Assembly (NCBI GenBank): GCA_033283175.1
Contig: JAWMQM010000003.1
Coordinates: 186,001 to 250,000, forward strand
Direction of reading: 5' to 3'
Source of the DNA: Pseudomaricurvus sp033283175
Lineage (GTDB): Bacteria > Pseudomonadota > Gammaproteobacteria > Pseudomonadales > Cellvibrionaceae
Length of the DNA: 64,000 nucleotides
A program made the position numbers and the translations under genes. Below the pieces are notes generated by a model. It was given only the letters and a program-made list of their open reading frames with translations. It had not been told where the DNA came from and made no database searches. Positions within the stretch are counted from its first letter, which is position 1, and every line of letters starts with the position of its first letter. This document shows, piece after piece, positions 7,437-15,374 of this stretch.

Positions 7437-8243
7437 ATGTCAAAAAACTGGATAGAAATTAAAGACCTGCACTTCAGTCACGGCCCCAGGAAAATTCTCG
7501 AAGGTGTTGATGTCGCCATTCCCAGGGGCAAGGTGACCGCCATTATGGGCCCCAGTGGCTGTGGTAAAACCACCCTGTTGCGGCTCATCAGCAGCCAGTT
7601 GCGGCCCTCGTCCGGCACCATTCGGGTCGGCGGTGCCGAGATCAGCAGGCTGGAGCGGGGTGAGCTGTTCCGGCAGCGGCGGCGCATGGGCATGATGTTT
7701 CAGACCGGCGCCCTGTTTACCGATCTTTCCGTCTTTGAAAACGTCGCTTTCCCGTTGCGGGTACACACCGATCTGCCGGAGAGCATGATCCGGGATCTGG
7801 TGTTGATGAAACTGCATGCGGTCGGCTTGCGCGGTGCGCGGGACCTGATGCCGGCGGAGCTCTCCGGCGGCATGGCGCGGCGGGCCGCACTGGCCCGGGC
7901 CATTGTCCTCGACCCGGATCTGATCATGTACGACGAGCCCTTCACCGGCCAGGACCCCATCTTTGTCGGCCTGCTGCAGCATCTGATCCGCCGTATCAAC
8001 CAGACCATGGGGTGTACCTGCATTATCGTATCCCACGATATCAAGGAGACCCTTTCCATCTCCGATTACATGTACGTGTTGGCGGACGGGCGCGTGATCG
8101 GGCATGGCGAGCCGGAAACTGTTATTAACAGCGATAACGAGCATGTGCGCCAGTTCCTGCAGGGGCTGCCCGACGGTCCTGTCCCTTTCCACTATCCGGC
8201 GATGGATTACCATCAGGATCTTCACCTGGGCGGAGGGCGTTGA
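7437..8243 (+). CDS. mlaF: Phospholipid transport ABC ATPase MlaF
   Basis: MlaF is the ATPase of the MlaFEDB inner-membrane complex that moves phospholipids between the inner and outer membranes and keeps the outer leaflet asymmetric. The 268-residue protein shows Walker A GPSGCGKTT, signature LSGGMARR and Walker B LIMYDEPF, followed by the H-loop IIVSHD. ATG 7437 is preceded by CAGGAG; an upstream in-frame start at 7389 lacks such a site. It is the first gene of mlaF-E-D-C-B, which are adjacent or overlapping. The 310 bp before it (7127-7436) hold no gene or convincing promoter. Confidence 0.95.
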   Translation: MSKNWIEIKDLHFSHGPRKILEGVDVAIPRGKVTAIMGPSGCGKTTLLRLISSQLRPSSGTIRVGGAEISRLERGELFRQRRRMGMMFQTGALFTDLSVFENVAFPLRVHTDLPESMIRDLVLMKLHAVGLRGARDLMPAELSGGMARRAALARAIVLDPDLIMYDEPFTGQDPIFVGLLQHLIRRINQTMGCTCIIVSHDIKETLSISDYMYVLADGRVIGHGEPETVINSDNEHVRQFLQGLPDGPVPFHYPAMDYHQDLHLGGGR

Positions 8244-9026
8244 ATGCTGGATTACCTGCAGCGTCTTGGCCGCCAGGGTATGGACGTCGCCGCCGGCTTT
8301 GGCCGGGCGGGCATTCTCTTCTGGCAGGCACTCTGGGGCTGGCCTGACCTGCGAGCCGGCCCGGGTTTACTGTTGCGGCAACTCTATTTTGTCGGTGTCT
8401 ATTCACTCATCATTATTGCGGTGTCCGGTGTCTTGATCGGCATGGTGCTGGCCCTGCAAGGCTATACCGTACTGGTGCGGTTTGGCGCCGAGGCGGCCCT
8501 GGGGCAGTTTGTGTCCCTGACCCTGCTGCGGGAGATGGGGCCGGTGGTGGCGGCGCTGCTGTTTGTGGGGCGTGCGGGCTCGGCGGTGACCGCCGAGATC
8601 GGCCTGATGAAGGCGACCGACCAGTTGGCGGCCATGGAGATGATCGGAGTCGATCCCCTTAAGCGGGTGATCCGGCCGCGCCTGTGGGCGGGTATTATCT
8701 CCATGCCGATATTGGCGCAGGTCTTTAACATGGTGGCCATCTGGGGAGCCGTGGCTGTGGGTGTAAGCTGGCTGGGCGTGGATGCCGGCTCCTTCTGGTC
8801 CAATATGCAGAATACGGTGGAGTTTCGGGAGGACGTACTCAACGGTGCCATTAAGGCCGTGGTGTTTGGCATAGTGGTGACCTGGATTGCGGTGTTCCAG
8901 GGGTACGATGCGGTGCCCACCTCTGAGGGAATCAGTACTGCCACCACCCGCACGGTGGTCTATTCCTCCCTGGCCGTGCTGGCCATGGATTTTCTGCTGA
9001 CAGCAGTCATGTTCGGAGTAAAGTGA
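8244..9026 (+). CDS. mlaE: Phospholipid transport permease MlaE
   Basis: MlaE is the integral membrane permease of the Mla complex. The 260 residues contain several hydrophobic helices and the MlaE-family core (FVSLTLLREMGPVVAALLFVG, GSAVTAEIGLMKATDQL). Its ATG directly follows the mlaF stop, and GGAGG lies just upstream inside mlaF, so the two are translationally coupled. The C-terminus ends in a hydrophobic segment, AMDFLLTAVMFGVK, usual for the family. Confidence 0.95.
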   Translation: MLDYLQRLGRQGMDVAAGFGRAGILFWQALWGWPDLRAGPGLLLRQLYFVGVYSLIIIAVSGVLIGMVLALQGYTVLVRFGAEAALGQFVSLTLLREMGPVVAALLFVGRAGSAVTAEIGLMKATDQLAAMEMIGVDPLKRVIRPRLWAGIISMPILAQVFNMVAIWGAVAVGVSWLGVDAGSFWSNMQNTVEFREDVLNGAIKAVVFGIVVTWIAVFQGYDAVPTSEGISTATTRTVVYSSLAVLAMDFLLTAVMFGVK

Positions 9027-9491
9027 ATGTACTCGCGCAAAATTGAAGTGGTGGTGGGAGCCTTTATCCTGCTGGGGATGGTGGCGCTGGCATTTCTCGC
9101 CATCCAGGTGAGTGGCCTGAGTGTGAAGTCCGCCGCCCGGGACACCTATCAGGTGACCGCCAAATTCAACAATGTCGGTGGCCTGACGCCCCGCGCCAAG
9201 GTGAGCATCGCCGGGGTGACGGTCGGGCAGGTGACTGCGATTCATCTCGACCCGTTGAGCGTGCGGGCAGAGGTGGTGATGGCGATCGACAATGACGTCG
9301 ACTACCTGACCAGTGACAGTATCGCTGCCATCAAAACCGCCGGTGTGTTGGGTGAGCAGTACGTCAGCATTGCTGTGGGCGGTGCGCCCGAGGTGTTGGA
9401 GGATGGCAGTACCATTACCGATACCCAATCGGCACTGGTACTGGAGGATCTGGTGGGCAAGATATTAACCAGCATGGGGGGGGATAAATGA
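9027..9491 (+). CDS. mlaD: MCE-domain lipid-binding protein MlaD
   Basis: MlaD is anchored in the inner membrane and forms a hexameric MCE ring that passes lipid between MlaE and the periplasmic MlaC. The 154-residue protein has an N-terminal anchor (about residues 8-28, VVVGAFILLGMVALAFLAI) and one MCE domain (about 38-115; FNNVGGLTPRAKVSIAGVTVG is diagnostic). It starts directly after the mlaE stop and its end overlaps the mlaC start by four bases (ATGA). Confidence 0.95.
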   Translation: MYSRKIEVVVGAFILLGMVALAFLAIQVSGLSVKSAARDTYQVTAKFNNVGGLTPRAKVSIAGVTVGQVTAIHLDPLSVRAEVVMAIDNDVDYLTSDSIAAIKTAGVLGEQYVSIAVGGAPEVLEDGSTITDTQSALVLEDLVGKILTSMGGDK

Positions 9492-10222
9492 TGGCAAACA
9501 ATTGCAGGATCCGGTTTCTGATTGCACCGCTGTTGTTTCTCTGTCTGACGACGGCTGCCCGGGCTGCGGATATCGATCGCCAGGATCCGGTGGTGATGGT
9601 GCAGCAGGCCACCGAGTCGTTGTTGCAGCTGGCGCGCGACGCCCGCAGCTACGCCCCCGAAGAGAAATCCCGTTACTACCGGGAAGTCTCCGGGGTGCTG
9701 CACCCGGTGATCGACACGGAATATTTTGCCCGTGGTGTGATGGCCACCTACGCCAGTGCGCGGGTGTACAAATCCCTCGGCACTGATGCGGAGCGGGAGG
9801 CGTTCAAGGGCAGGGTCAGCCGTTTTGCCGATACCATGGAGCGGGTGTTGATCGAGACCTACGCCGATGTGCTGCTCACCTTTGAGGGCGAGCGTATTGA
9901 TGTAGTACTGGTGCCGGGTGACGACATCAGTACCGGCAAGGCGCGGGTGCAGCAGACCATCTATACCAAAGAGGGCAACGCCTACGTGGTGCAGTACAGC
10001 GCCTACCGCAATAAGGCTGGCGAGTGGCAGATATACAATGTGGTGGTGGAAGGGGTCAATATGGGGGCGACCTACCGTTCCCAGTTTGCCGATGCGGTGG
10101 AGCGCAACGGCGGCAACGTCGACTATGTGGTGGATAACTGGCAGTCGCTGATGGGGCAGGCGGCCCGCAGTAAGCCGGGCAGCGAGGCTTCACAGCAGGA
10201 CAGTGCAGGGCAGGGCGGTTGA
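9488..10222 (+). CDS. mlaC: Periplasmic phospholipid-binding protein MlaC
   Basis: MlaC shuttles phospholipid through the periplasm between the outer-membrane MlaA and the MlaFEDB complex. The 244 residues start with a signal peptide (hydrophobic FLIAPLLFLCLTTAARA, cleavage probably after ARA near residue 26). The mature domain is typical of MlaC (DPVVMVQQATESLL, VIDTEYFARGVM, YNVVVEGVNMGATYRSQF). A second ATG follows the first directly, so the exact start may be 9491. It overlaps mlaD by four bases and mlaB by one. Confidence 0.93.
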   Translation: MMANNCRIRFLIAPLLFLCLTTAARAADIDRQDPVVMVQQATESLLQLARDARSYAPEEKSRYYREVSGVLHPVIDTEYFARGVMATYASARVYKSLGTDAEREAFKGRVSRFADTMERVLIETYADVLLTFEGERIDVVLVPGDDISTGKARVQQTIYTKEGNAYVVQYSAYRNKAGEWQIYNVVVEGVNMGATYRSQFADAVERNGGNVDYVVDNWQSLMGQAARSKPGSEASQQDSAGQGG

Positions 10223-10539
10223 TGAATGCCACCGCCAGTCTCGACGTCAGCGCCGACACCCTTTACGTGCAGGGTGTGGTGGACTTCAGCTCTGTGGTGG
10301 CGCTGCTGCACAGCGGTAACGACTGGTTGCGGCAGCGGGCGCCCGCCAGTTGCCAGCTGGACTTTTCCCGTATTGTCTCCTGCAACAGTGCCGCAACAAC
10401 TCTGCTGTTAAGCTGGCTGCGCACGGCGGATGCCGCTGGCAAGCAGGTGCGGGTAACCGGAGTGCCGGAGCGGCTGCGCTCGCTGATGGATCTGGGTGGG
10501 TTGCAGGATTTGCTGTCCGCAGATGACCATCCCAACTGA
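10222..10539 (+). CDS. mlaB: STAS-domain protein MlaB
   Basis: MlaB is the cytoplasmic STAS-domain subunit that stabilises MlaF and stimulates the transporter. The 105-residue sequence has the STAS pattern of a short N-terminal strand region (DTLYVQGVVDFSSVVALL), the central LDFSRIVSCNSAATTLLLSWLR with the conserved Asp/Ser segment, and a C-terminal helix. The ATG overlaps the mlaC stop (TGATG), marking tight coupling. It is the last gene of the operon; no terminator is visible before pyk. Confidence 0.9.
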   Translation: MNATASLDVSADTLYVQGVVDFSSVVALLHSGNDWLRQRAPASCQLDFSRIVSCNSAATTLLLSWLRTADAAGKQVRVTGVPERLRSLMDLGGLQDLLSADDHPN

Positions 10540-10639
10540 CTCTGTATCAACAGAGCCGCCGACTTCAGATTGCCTGCCCATTCCGCCTCCGCTTGCAGTA
10601 AGATGCACTTCCGCACGGCAGTAAACTGGAGACCAACGG

Positions 10640-12058
10640 ATGCGCAAAACCAAAATTATCTGCACCATCGGACCGGCAACCGAAAGTTACGAGATGCTGG
10701 AAAAGCTGGCGCAGGCGGGCATGAATGTGGCCCGTCTCAACATGTCCCACGGCAGCCACGAGGCGCACGCCGAAGTTATCAAACGCATCCAGACCCTCAA
10801 TACCCGCCTCGATTACCCGGTGGCCATCCTGCTGGATACCCAGGGGCCGGAAATTCGCACCGGTGAGCGCGACAGCAGCCTCGACCTGAAAGCCGGCGAT
10901 GTGATTTCGGTGGTGGCCCGTGGTGCCGAGGATGTTGAAGAACACTCGTTGATGGTCAACTACGAAAACCTCATTGAAGACATGCAGGTGGGCGATAAGC
11001 TGACCGTGGACAACGGCCTGATCAACCTGGAGATCCTGGAGAAGGATCACCGTGTCATGCGCTGCAAGGTGGTGGATGGTGGCGTGCTGAAGAGCAAGCG
11101 TCATGTGAACCTGCCGGGCATCCGGGTAAACCTGCCGGCGATTACCGAGAAGGACCGCGCCGACATCGCCTTCGGCCTGGATATGGATGTGGACTTCATT
11201 GCCCTGTCGTTTGTGCGCGAGGCCCAGGATATCGAGCAGCTGCATGAACTGCTGGGCAGCAAGCGTGACAAGGTGAAGGTGATCGCCAAGATCGAGGACC
11301 AGGAGGGTGTGCGCAATATTGATGACATCATCGACAAGGCTGATGGCATTATGGTGGCGCGAGGTGACCTGGGTGTGGAGGTGGACTTCTGGGAGTTGCC
11401 CAATATCCAGCGCCGTATCGTGCGCAAGTGCGCCATGCAGGGCAAGCGGGTGATTGTGGCGACGCACCTGCTGGAGTCGATGATTGAAAACCCCATGCCC
11501 ACCCGCGCCGAAGTGACCGATGTCGCCAATGCTGTCTATGAAGAGGCGGACGCGGTTATGCTCTCTGGCGAGACCACCGTGGGTAAATACCCTATCAAGT
11601 GTGTCGAGAATATGGCACGTATTGCCGCCAGTATCGAGCGTCATCGCGGCCTGGGTTTCACCGACGGCCTGCTGAAGATCCATCCCAAGCAGAATCTGGC
11701 GGCCAGTGCGGTGCATTTGGCGGATTCGCTGGGGGTGAAGGCCATTGTGGTGATTACCCGTCGTGGCCGCATGGCCAACTACGTCACCAACTGTCACCCG
11801 GTGACCCCCAGCATTCACGCCTTTACCAACGATGGCCGCACCCGCCGCCAGTTGGCGCTGAACCGCAATGTTTACGCCCACAAGCTATCCTTCAGTCGTG
11901 ACCCGGAAAAAACCCTCAGCAAGGCCTTTGCGGCGTTGCTGGAGCAGCCCGGTTTCCACGAGGGGGATCAGGTGGTGGTGATCTCTGACGCACTGGGTGT
12001 TTCCGGCAGCGGCGTGGATGCCATTCAGGTGCGGGAGCTGTGTCACGACACAGACTGA
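10640..12058 (+). CDS. pyk: Pyruvate kinase
   Basis: This enzyme converts phosphoenolpyruvate and ADP to pyruvate and ATP. The 472-residue protein has the N-terminal TKIICTIGPA, the nucleotide/PEP-binding NMSHG, the active-site signature around VKVIAKIED (catalytic Lys), the MVARGDLGVE loop and EVTDVANAV. The C-terminal allosteric domain begins near residue 345. GGAG precedes the ATG. The length and TIGPATES start fit the type II (PykA) enzymes of gammaproteobacteria, but I leave the paralogue open. It stands alone between mlaB and the symporter gene. Confidence 0.95.
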   Translation: MRKTKIICTIGPATESYEMLEKLAQAGMNVARLNMSHGSHEAHAEVIKRIQTLNTRLDYPVAILLDTQGPEIRTGERDSSLDLKAGDVISVVARGAEDVEEHSLMVNYENLIEDMQVGDKLTVDNGLINLEILEKDHRVMRCKVVDGGVLKSKRHVNLPGIRVNLPAITEKDRADIAFGLDMDVDFIALSFVREAQDIEQLHELLGSKRDKVKVIAKIEDQEGVRNIDDIIDKADGIMVARGDLGVEVDFWELPNIQRRIVRKCAMQGKRVIVATHLLESMIENPMPTRAEVTDVANAVYEEADAVMLSGETTVGKYPIKCVENMARIAASIERHRGLGFTDGLLKIHPKQNLAASAVHLADSLGVKAIVVITRRGRMANYVTNCHPVTPSIHAFTNDGRTRRQLALNRNVYAHKLSFSRDPEKTLSKAFAALLEQPGFHEGDQVVVISDALGVSGSGVDAIQVRELCHDTD

Positions 12059-12194
12059 GAGGGTACGGCGCCCGACCAGCGGTTCCCGCCATCAGGCGGA
12101 AACGGGCCCTGACAGAACATGAACGCCCGGCCCCGCAGCCGGGCGAATTGTAACCAGAACCTGGTAAGAAGTTGCTGAACACGGAGGATCGGCT

Positions 12195-13550
12195 GTGCAT
12201 CTCAATCAGCTGGAAAGGCAATTACCGTCCCTGAAATCCCTCACTGCCGGCCTCGACCGGTTGGTGCAGGGGCATCTTTGGGTGAAGGTGCTGATCGGCC
12301 TTGGCCTGGGTGTGCTCACCGGTGTGCTGCTGGGGCCGGACCTGGCTCTGGTATCGCAGGAGACCGCCATGGTGGTGGCTAACTGGCTGGCCCTGCCGGG
12401 CAAGCTGTTTCTGGGTCTGGTGCAGATGATCGTAGTGCCGCTGGTCTTCGCCTCCATCGTGCGCGGACTGACCGCCTCCTCGGACATCAACCTGCTGAAG
12501 CAGATGGGGCTGCGCAGCGGTCTCTTCTTCCTGGCGATGACGGTACTGGCCTCCCTTATCGGCTTGACCCTGGCCGGCCTGATCAATCCCGGCCACTACG
12601 TCGATCGGGAGGCCATGCAGCATCTGGTGGACCAGGAGGCGGTGGCGGCGGATGTGGCCGCGTTTGCCTTGCCCTCCCTGGGGGAGGTGCCGACCCGGTT
12701 GATGGGGCTGCTGCCTGCCAACCCCCTGCAGTCCATGGTTAATGGCGAGATGCTGCAGGTGATTCTCTTTGCCGTGATCGTGGGTATTGCCCTGATCTCC
12801 ATGGACACCGCCAAGAGCGGGCCGATTTTCAGCCTGGTGGTGGCGGTACAGGAGCTGTGCATGAAGGTGGTCTCCTGGGCCATGAAGCTGGCACCCTACG
12901 CGGTATTTGGCCTGGTGGCCCGGCTGACGGCGATGGTGGGGCTGGATATTCTTGCCGGCATGCTGGTGTACATGGTCACCGTGGTGCTGGGTCTGCTGAT
13001 ACTGGCCATGATCTATCTGCTGATGGTCAGGTTGCTGAGCGGAATGACGGCCCGGGTGTTCCTGCAGGAGACCCGCGAATTACTGTTGCTGGCCTTCTCG
13101 ACCTCCAGTTCGGCGGCGGTAATGCCACTCTCGTTGCAGACGGCGGAGAGTCGCCTGAAGGTGCCGGAGCAGGTCACCAAGTTTGTGATTCCCCTGGGGG
13201 CTACGGTGAATATGACCGGCACCGCACTCTATCAGGGGGTGGCAGTGGTGTTTCTGTCGCAGGTGTTTGCGGTGGACCTGGATATCATGAGCCTGGTGCT
13301 GGTGGTGTTTATGAGTGTGGCGGCGGCAGTGGGATCACCCGCGACACCCGGTGCTGGCATTGTCATCCTGGCCATGATCCTGGAGTCGGTGGGCATACCG
13401 TCGGTGGGTGTGGCGCTGCTGCTTGGCGTCGATCGCATCCTCGATATGGTGCGTACGGTGGTCAATGTGATGGGTGACCTGTGCGCCTGCCTGTTGTTGC
13501 GCAATGTGAGGCTGAAAGTTCCGGCGGTGAGGCCGGTCCCCACTGAATAG
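12195..13550 (+). CDS. Dicarboxylate/amino acid:cation symporter (DAACS family)
   Basis: A 451-residue secondary transporter of the inner membrane that takes up dicarboxylates or acidic amino acids with protons or sodium. Family motifs are clear: the serine-rich STSSSAAVMPLSL hairpin, GATVNMTGTALYQG, and PGAGIVILAMILESVGIP, with about eight hydrophobic segments. Which substrate it prefers (GltP, DctA or GltT type) cannot be told from the sequence alone. Translation probably begins at the GTG with GGAGGA upstream. A GC hairpin without a U-tract lies between pyk and this gene. Confidence 0.9.
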   Translation: MHLNQLERQLPSLKSLTAGLDRLVQGHLWVKVLIGLGLGVLTGVLLGPDLALVSQETAMVVANWLALPGKLFLGLVQMIVVPLVFASIVRGLTASSDINLLKQMGLRSGLFFLAMTVLASLIGLTLAGLINPGHYVDREAMQHLVDQEAVAADVAAFALPSLGEVPTRLMGLLPANPLQSMVNGEMLQVILFAVIVGIALISMDTAKSGPIFSLVVAVQELCMKVVSWAMKLAPYAVFGLVARLTAMVGLDILAGMLVYMVTVVLGLLILAMIYLLMVRLLSGMTARVFLQETRELLLLAFSTSSSAAVMPLSLQTAESRLKVPEQVTKFVIPLGATVNMTGTALYQGVAVVFLSQVFAVDLDIMSLVLVVFMSVAAAVGSPATPGAGIVILAMILESVGIPSVGVALLLGVDRILDMVRTVVNVMGDLCACLLLRNVRLKVPAVRPVPTE

Positions 13551-13735
13551 CGGCTCTGTGCTGGGTCATTATGGTGCATAATGCAGGTGTAGCCTGAACG
13601 GCTTGATTCCCGATTAATCTGTTTTCGCTGATTTTGTGTGTTCAAGTGGTGCATGGCTGCACTCTATCTGTGCCTTATTTCGTTGTGGTTGGTGGCGGAT
13701 TTTCATAACTTATTGATAATTAAAGCTATTGTTTA
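13551..13735 (+). promoter_or_regulatory. TGGTGCAT boxes upstream of narK
   Basis: Two exact copies of TGGTGCAT, at 13572-13579 and 13647-13654, lie about 165 and 90 bp upstream of the narK sigma-54 promoter. Each is followed by an imperfect inverted arm (ATAATGCA and GGCTGCAC). The same 8-mer occurs in the nasA/cobA control region. I infer NtrC-type enhancer sites. Confidence 0.58.
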
Positions 13736-13752
13736 TTGGCATGATCTCTGCT
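13736..13752 (+). promoter_or_regulatory. Sigma-54 promoter of narK
   Basis: TTGGCATGATCTCTGCT has GG at 13738-13739 and GC at 13750-13751, with 10 bases between. The start would be near 13763, 30 nt before the narK ATG. Confidence 0.77.
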
Positions 13753-13792
13753 TTGTGGGCGTCAGGCGTGACGTAAACTGGAGATTGGCGTT

Positions 13793-15268
13793 ATGAGTTC
13801 AGCAGAGAAGTTCAACCTGTTCTCGTTCACCGGCAAGATGAAAATACTTCATCTCAGCTGGATGGCATTTTTTATTACCTTCGTGGTGTGGTTTAACGCT
13901 GCACCGTTATTACAGTCCATCAAGGTTTCCCTGGGGCTGACCACGGCCGAGATCAAAACCCTGCTGATCCTCAACGTGGCTTTCACCATCCCGGCGCGGG
14001 TGCTGATCGGTATGCTGACCGACAAGTACGGTCCGCGGCTGGTCTATTCCGCTCTACTGGCGGTCTGTTCCATTCCCTGTTTTATGTTCGCGGTGGCGGA
14101 TAACTTTGTGCAGGCGGCCATCGCCCGCTTTGCCCTCGGTTTTATTGGCGCGGGCTTTGTGATCGGCATTCGCCTGGTGTCCGAGTGGTTCCCCCACAAT
14201 GAGCTGGGCACTGCGGAGGGCGTCTACGGGGGTTGGGGTAATTTTGGTTCCGCAGCGGCGGCCTTTACCCTGCCAACCGTGGCGCTGCTGTTCGGTGGCG
14301 ACGACGGCTGGCGCTATGCGATCGGTATCACCGGTGTGATGAGCCTGTTGTTCGCGTTTGTCTTCTACAACTCTGTCTCTGATACTCCCAAGGGTTCTAC
14401 CTATTTCCGCCCCAAGAACCTGGGTGCGATGGAAGTAACCTCCAAAGGCGACTTCTTCTTCCTGCTGGTCATGAAAGTGCCAATGTATGCGGCGCTGGCA
14501 CTGCTGGCCTGGAAACTCTCGCCTGCCGGCGTAAAACTGCTGAGTGATGGGGTGGTGAACGCCATCTACATTGGTCTGACTTGCCTATACATCTACGACC
14601 TCTCCCACGTGTGGCGGGTGAACAAGAACATTTTCAAGGAACCGGTGCCAGAGATTCAGCGCTACAGCTTCAAGCAGGTGGCGGTATTGAATATCCTCTA
14701 CTTCGCTACCTTTGGCTCCGAGTTGGCGGTGGTATCTATGCTGCCACTTTTCTTTTCCGAGACCTTCGAGTTGACCCCGGTGATGGCAGGTATGGTGGCC
14801 TCCGCCTACGCGTTTATGAACCTCATGTCCCGTCCCGGCGGTGGCTGGCTGTCCGACAAGTTCGGGCGCAAGCCAACCCTGCTGATCCTCACTGCAGGCC
14901 TGGCGGTGGGTTACTTTATGATGGGGCAGGTGGACAGCTCCTGGCCGCTGTGGCTGGCGGTATTTGCAGCCATGGCCTGTTCGTTCTTCGTGCAGTCCGG
15001 TGAGGGTGCCGTGTTTGCGGTGGTGCCTTTGATCAAGCGCCGTCTCACTGGCCAGATTGCGGGCATGACCGGCGCCTATGGTAACGTCGGTGCGGTGGTG
15101 TACCTGACGGTGCTGTCGCTGGTGGATTACAGTACCTTCTTCTACGTGATCGCCGGTACGGCAGTGGTGGGTTTTGTTACCCTGCTGTTTATGGAAGAGC
15201 CTTCCGGGCAGATTGCAGAAGTGAACGAAGATGGTACCGTTGCCCTGATTGATGTGGCGAAAGCCTGA
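13793..15268 (+). CDS. narK: Nitrate/nitrite transporter (MFS, NarK/NasA family)
   Basis: This major-facilitator protein imports nitrate for the assimilatory reductase. The 491 residues contain about 12 hydrophobic segments and the family signatures: VWFNAAPL in helix 1, the MFS loop GMLTDKYGPR, the nitrate signature GFGAGFVIGIRLVSEWFP-like segment (here FIGAGFVIGIRLVSEWFP), and GEGAVFAVVPLIKRRLTGQIAGMTGAYGNVG near the C-terminal half. GGAG precedes the ATG. A long cytoplasmic loop is predicted in the middle (around residues 200-280), as in many marine NarK proteins. The gene is driven by a sigma-54 promoter and followed by two tandem terminators and the phosphatase/kinase gene. Confidence 0.93.
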   Translation: MSSAEKFNLFSFTGKMKILHLSWMAFFITFVVWFNAAPLLQSIKVSLGLTTAEIKTLLILNVAFTIPARVLIGMLTDKYGPRLVYSALLAVCSIPCFMFAVADNFVQAAIARFALGFIGAGFVIGIRLVSEWFPHNELGTAEGVYGGWGNFGSAAAAFTLPTVALLFGGDDGWRYAIGITGVMSLLFAFVFYNSVSDTPKGSTYFRPKNLGAMEVTSKGDFFFLLVMKVPMYAALALLAWKLSPAGVKLLSDGVVNAIYIGLTCLYIYDLSHVWRVNKNIFKEPVPEIQRYSFKQVAVLNILYFATFGSELAVVSMLPLFFSETFELTPVMAGMVASAYAFMNLMSRPGGGWLSDKFGRKPTLLILTAGLAVGYFMMGQVDSSWPLWLAVFAAMACSFFVQSGEGAVFAVVPLIKRRLTGQIAGMTGAYGNVGAVVYLTVLSLVDYSTFFYVIAGTAVVGFVTLLFMEEPSGQIAEVNEDGTVALIDVAKA

Positions 15269-15280
15269 GTCCGGACATGG

Positions 15281-15310
15281 CTGCACAGCGTAACTGTGCA
15301 GCAGGTTTTT
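15281..15310 (+). terminator. First of two tandem terminators after narK
   Basis: A perfect 8-bp stem CTGCACAG/CTGTGCAG (15281-15301) with a 5-base loop is followed by CAGG and TTTTT. Confidence 0.75.
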
Positions 15311-15315
15311 GCGGG

Positions 15316-15346
15316 GCGGCCATCACTGATGGCCGCTTCTGTTTTT
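15316..15346 (+). terminator. Second tandem terminator after narK
   Basis: A perfect 8-bp stem GCGGCCAT/ATGGCCGC (15316-15336) is followed by TTCTGTTTTT. It lies only 29 bp before the next coding region, so it would separate or attenuate transcription between narK and the phosphatase/kinase gene. Confidence 0.75.
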
Positions 15347-15374
15347 GGCAGAACAGTTTTGAGTGGACAGCTGC

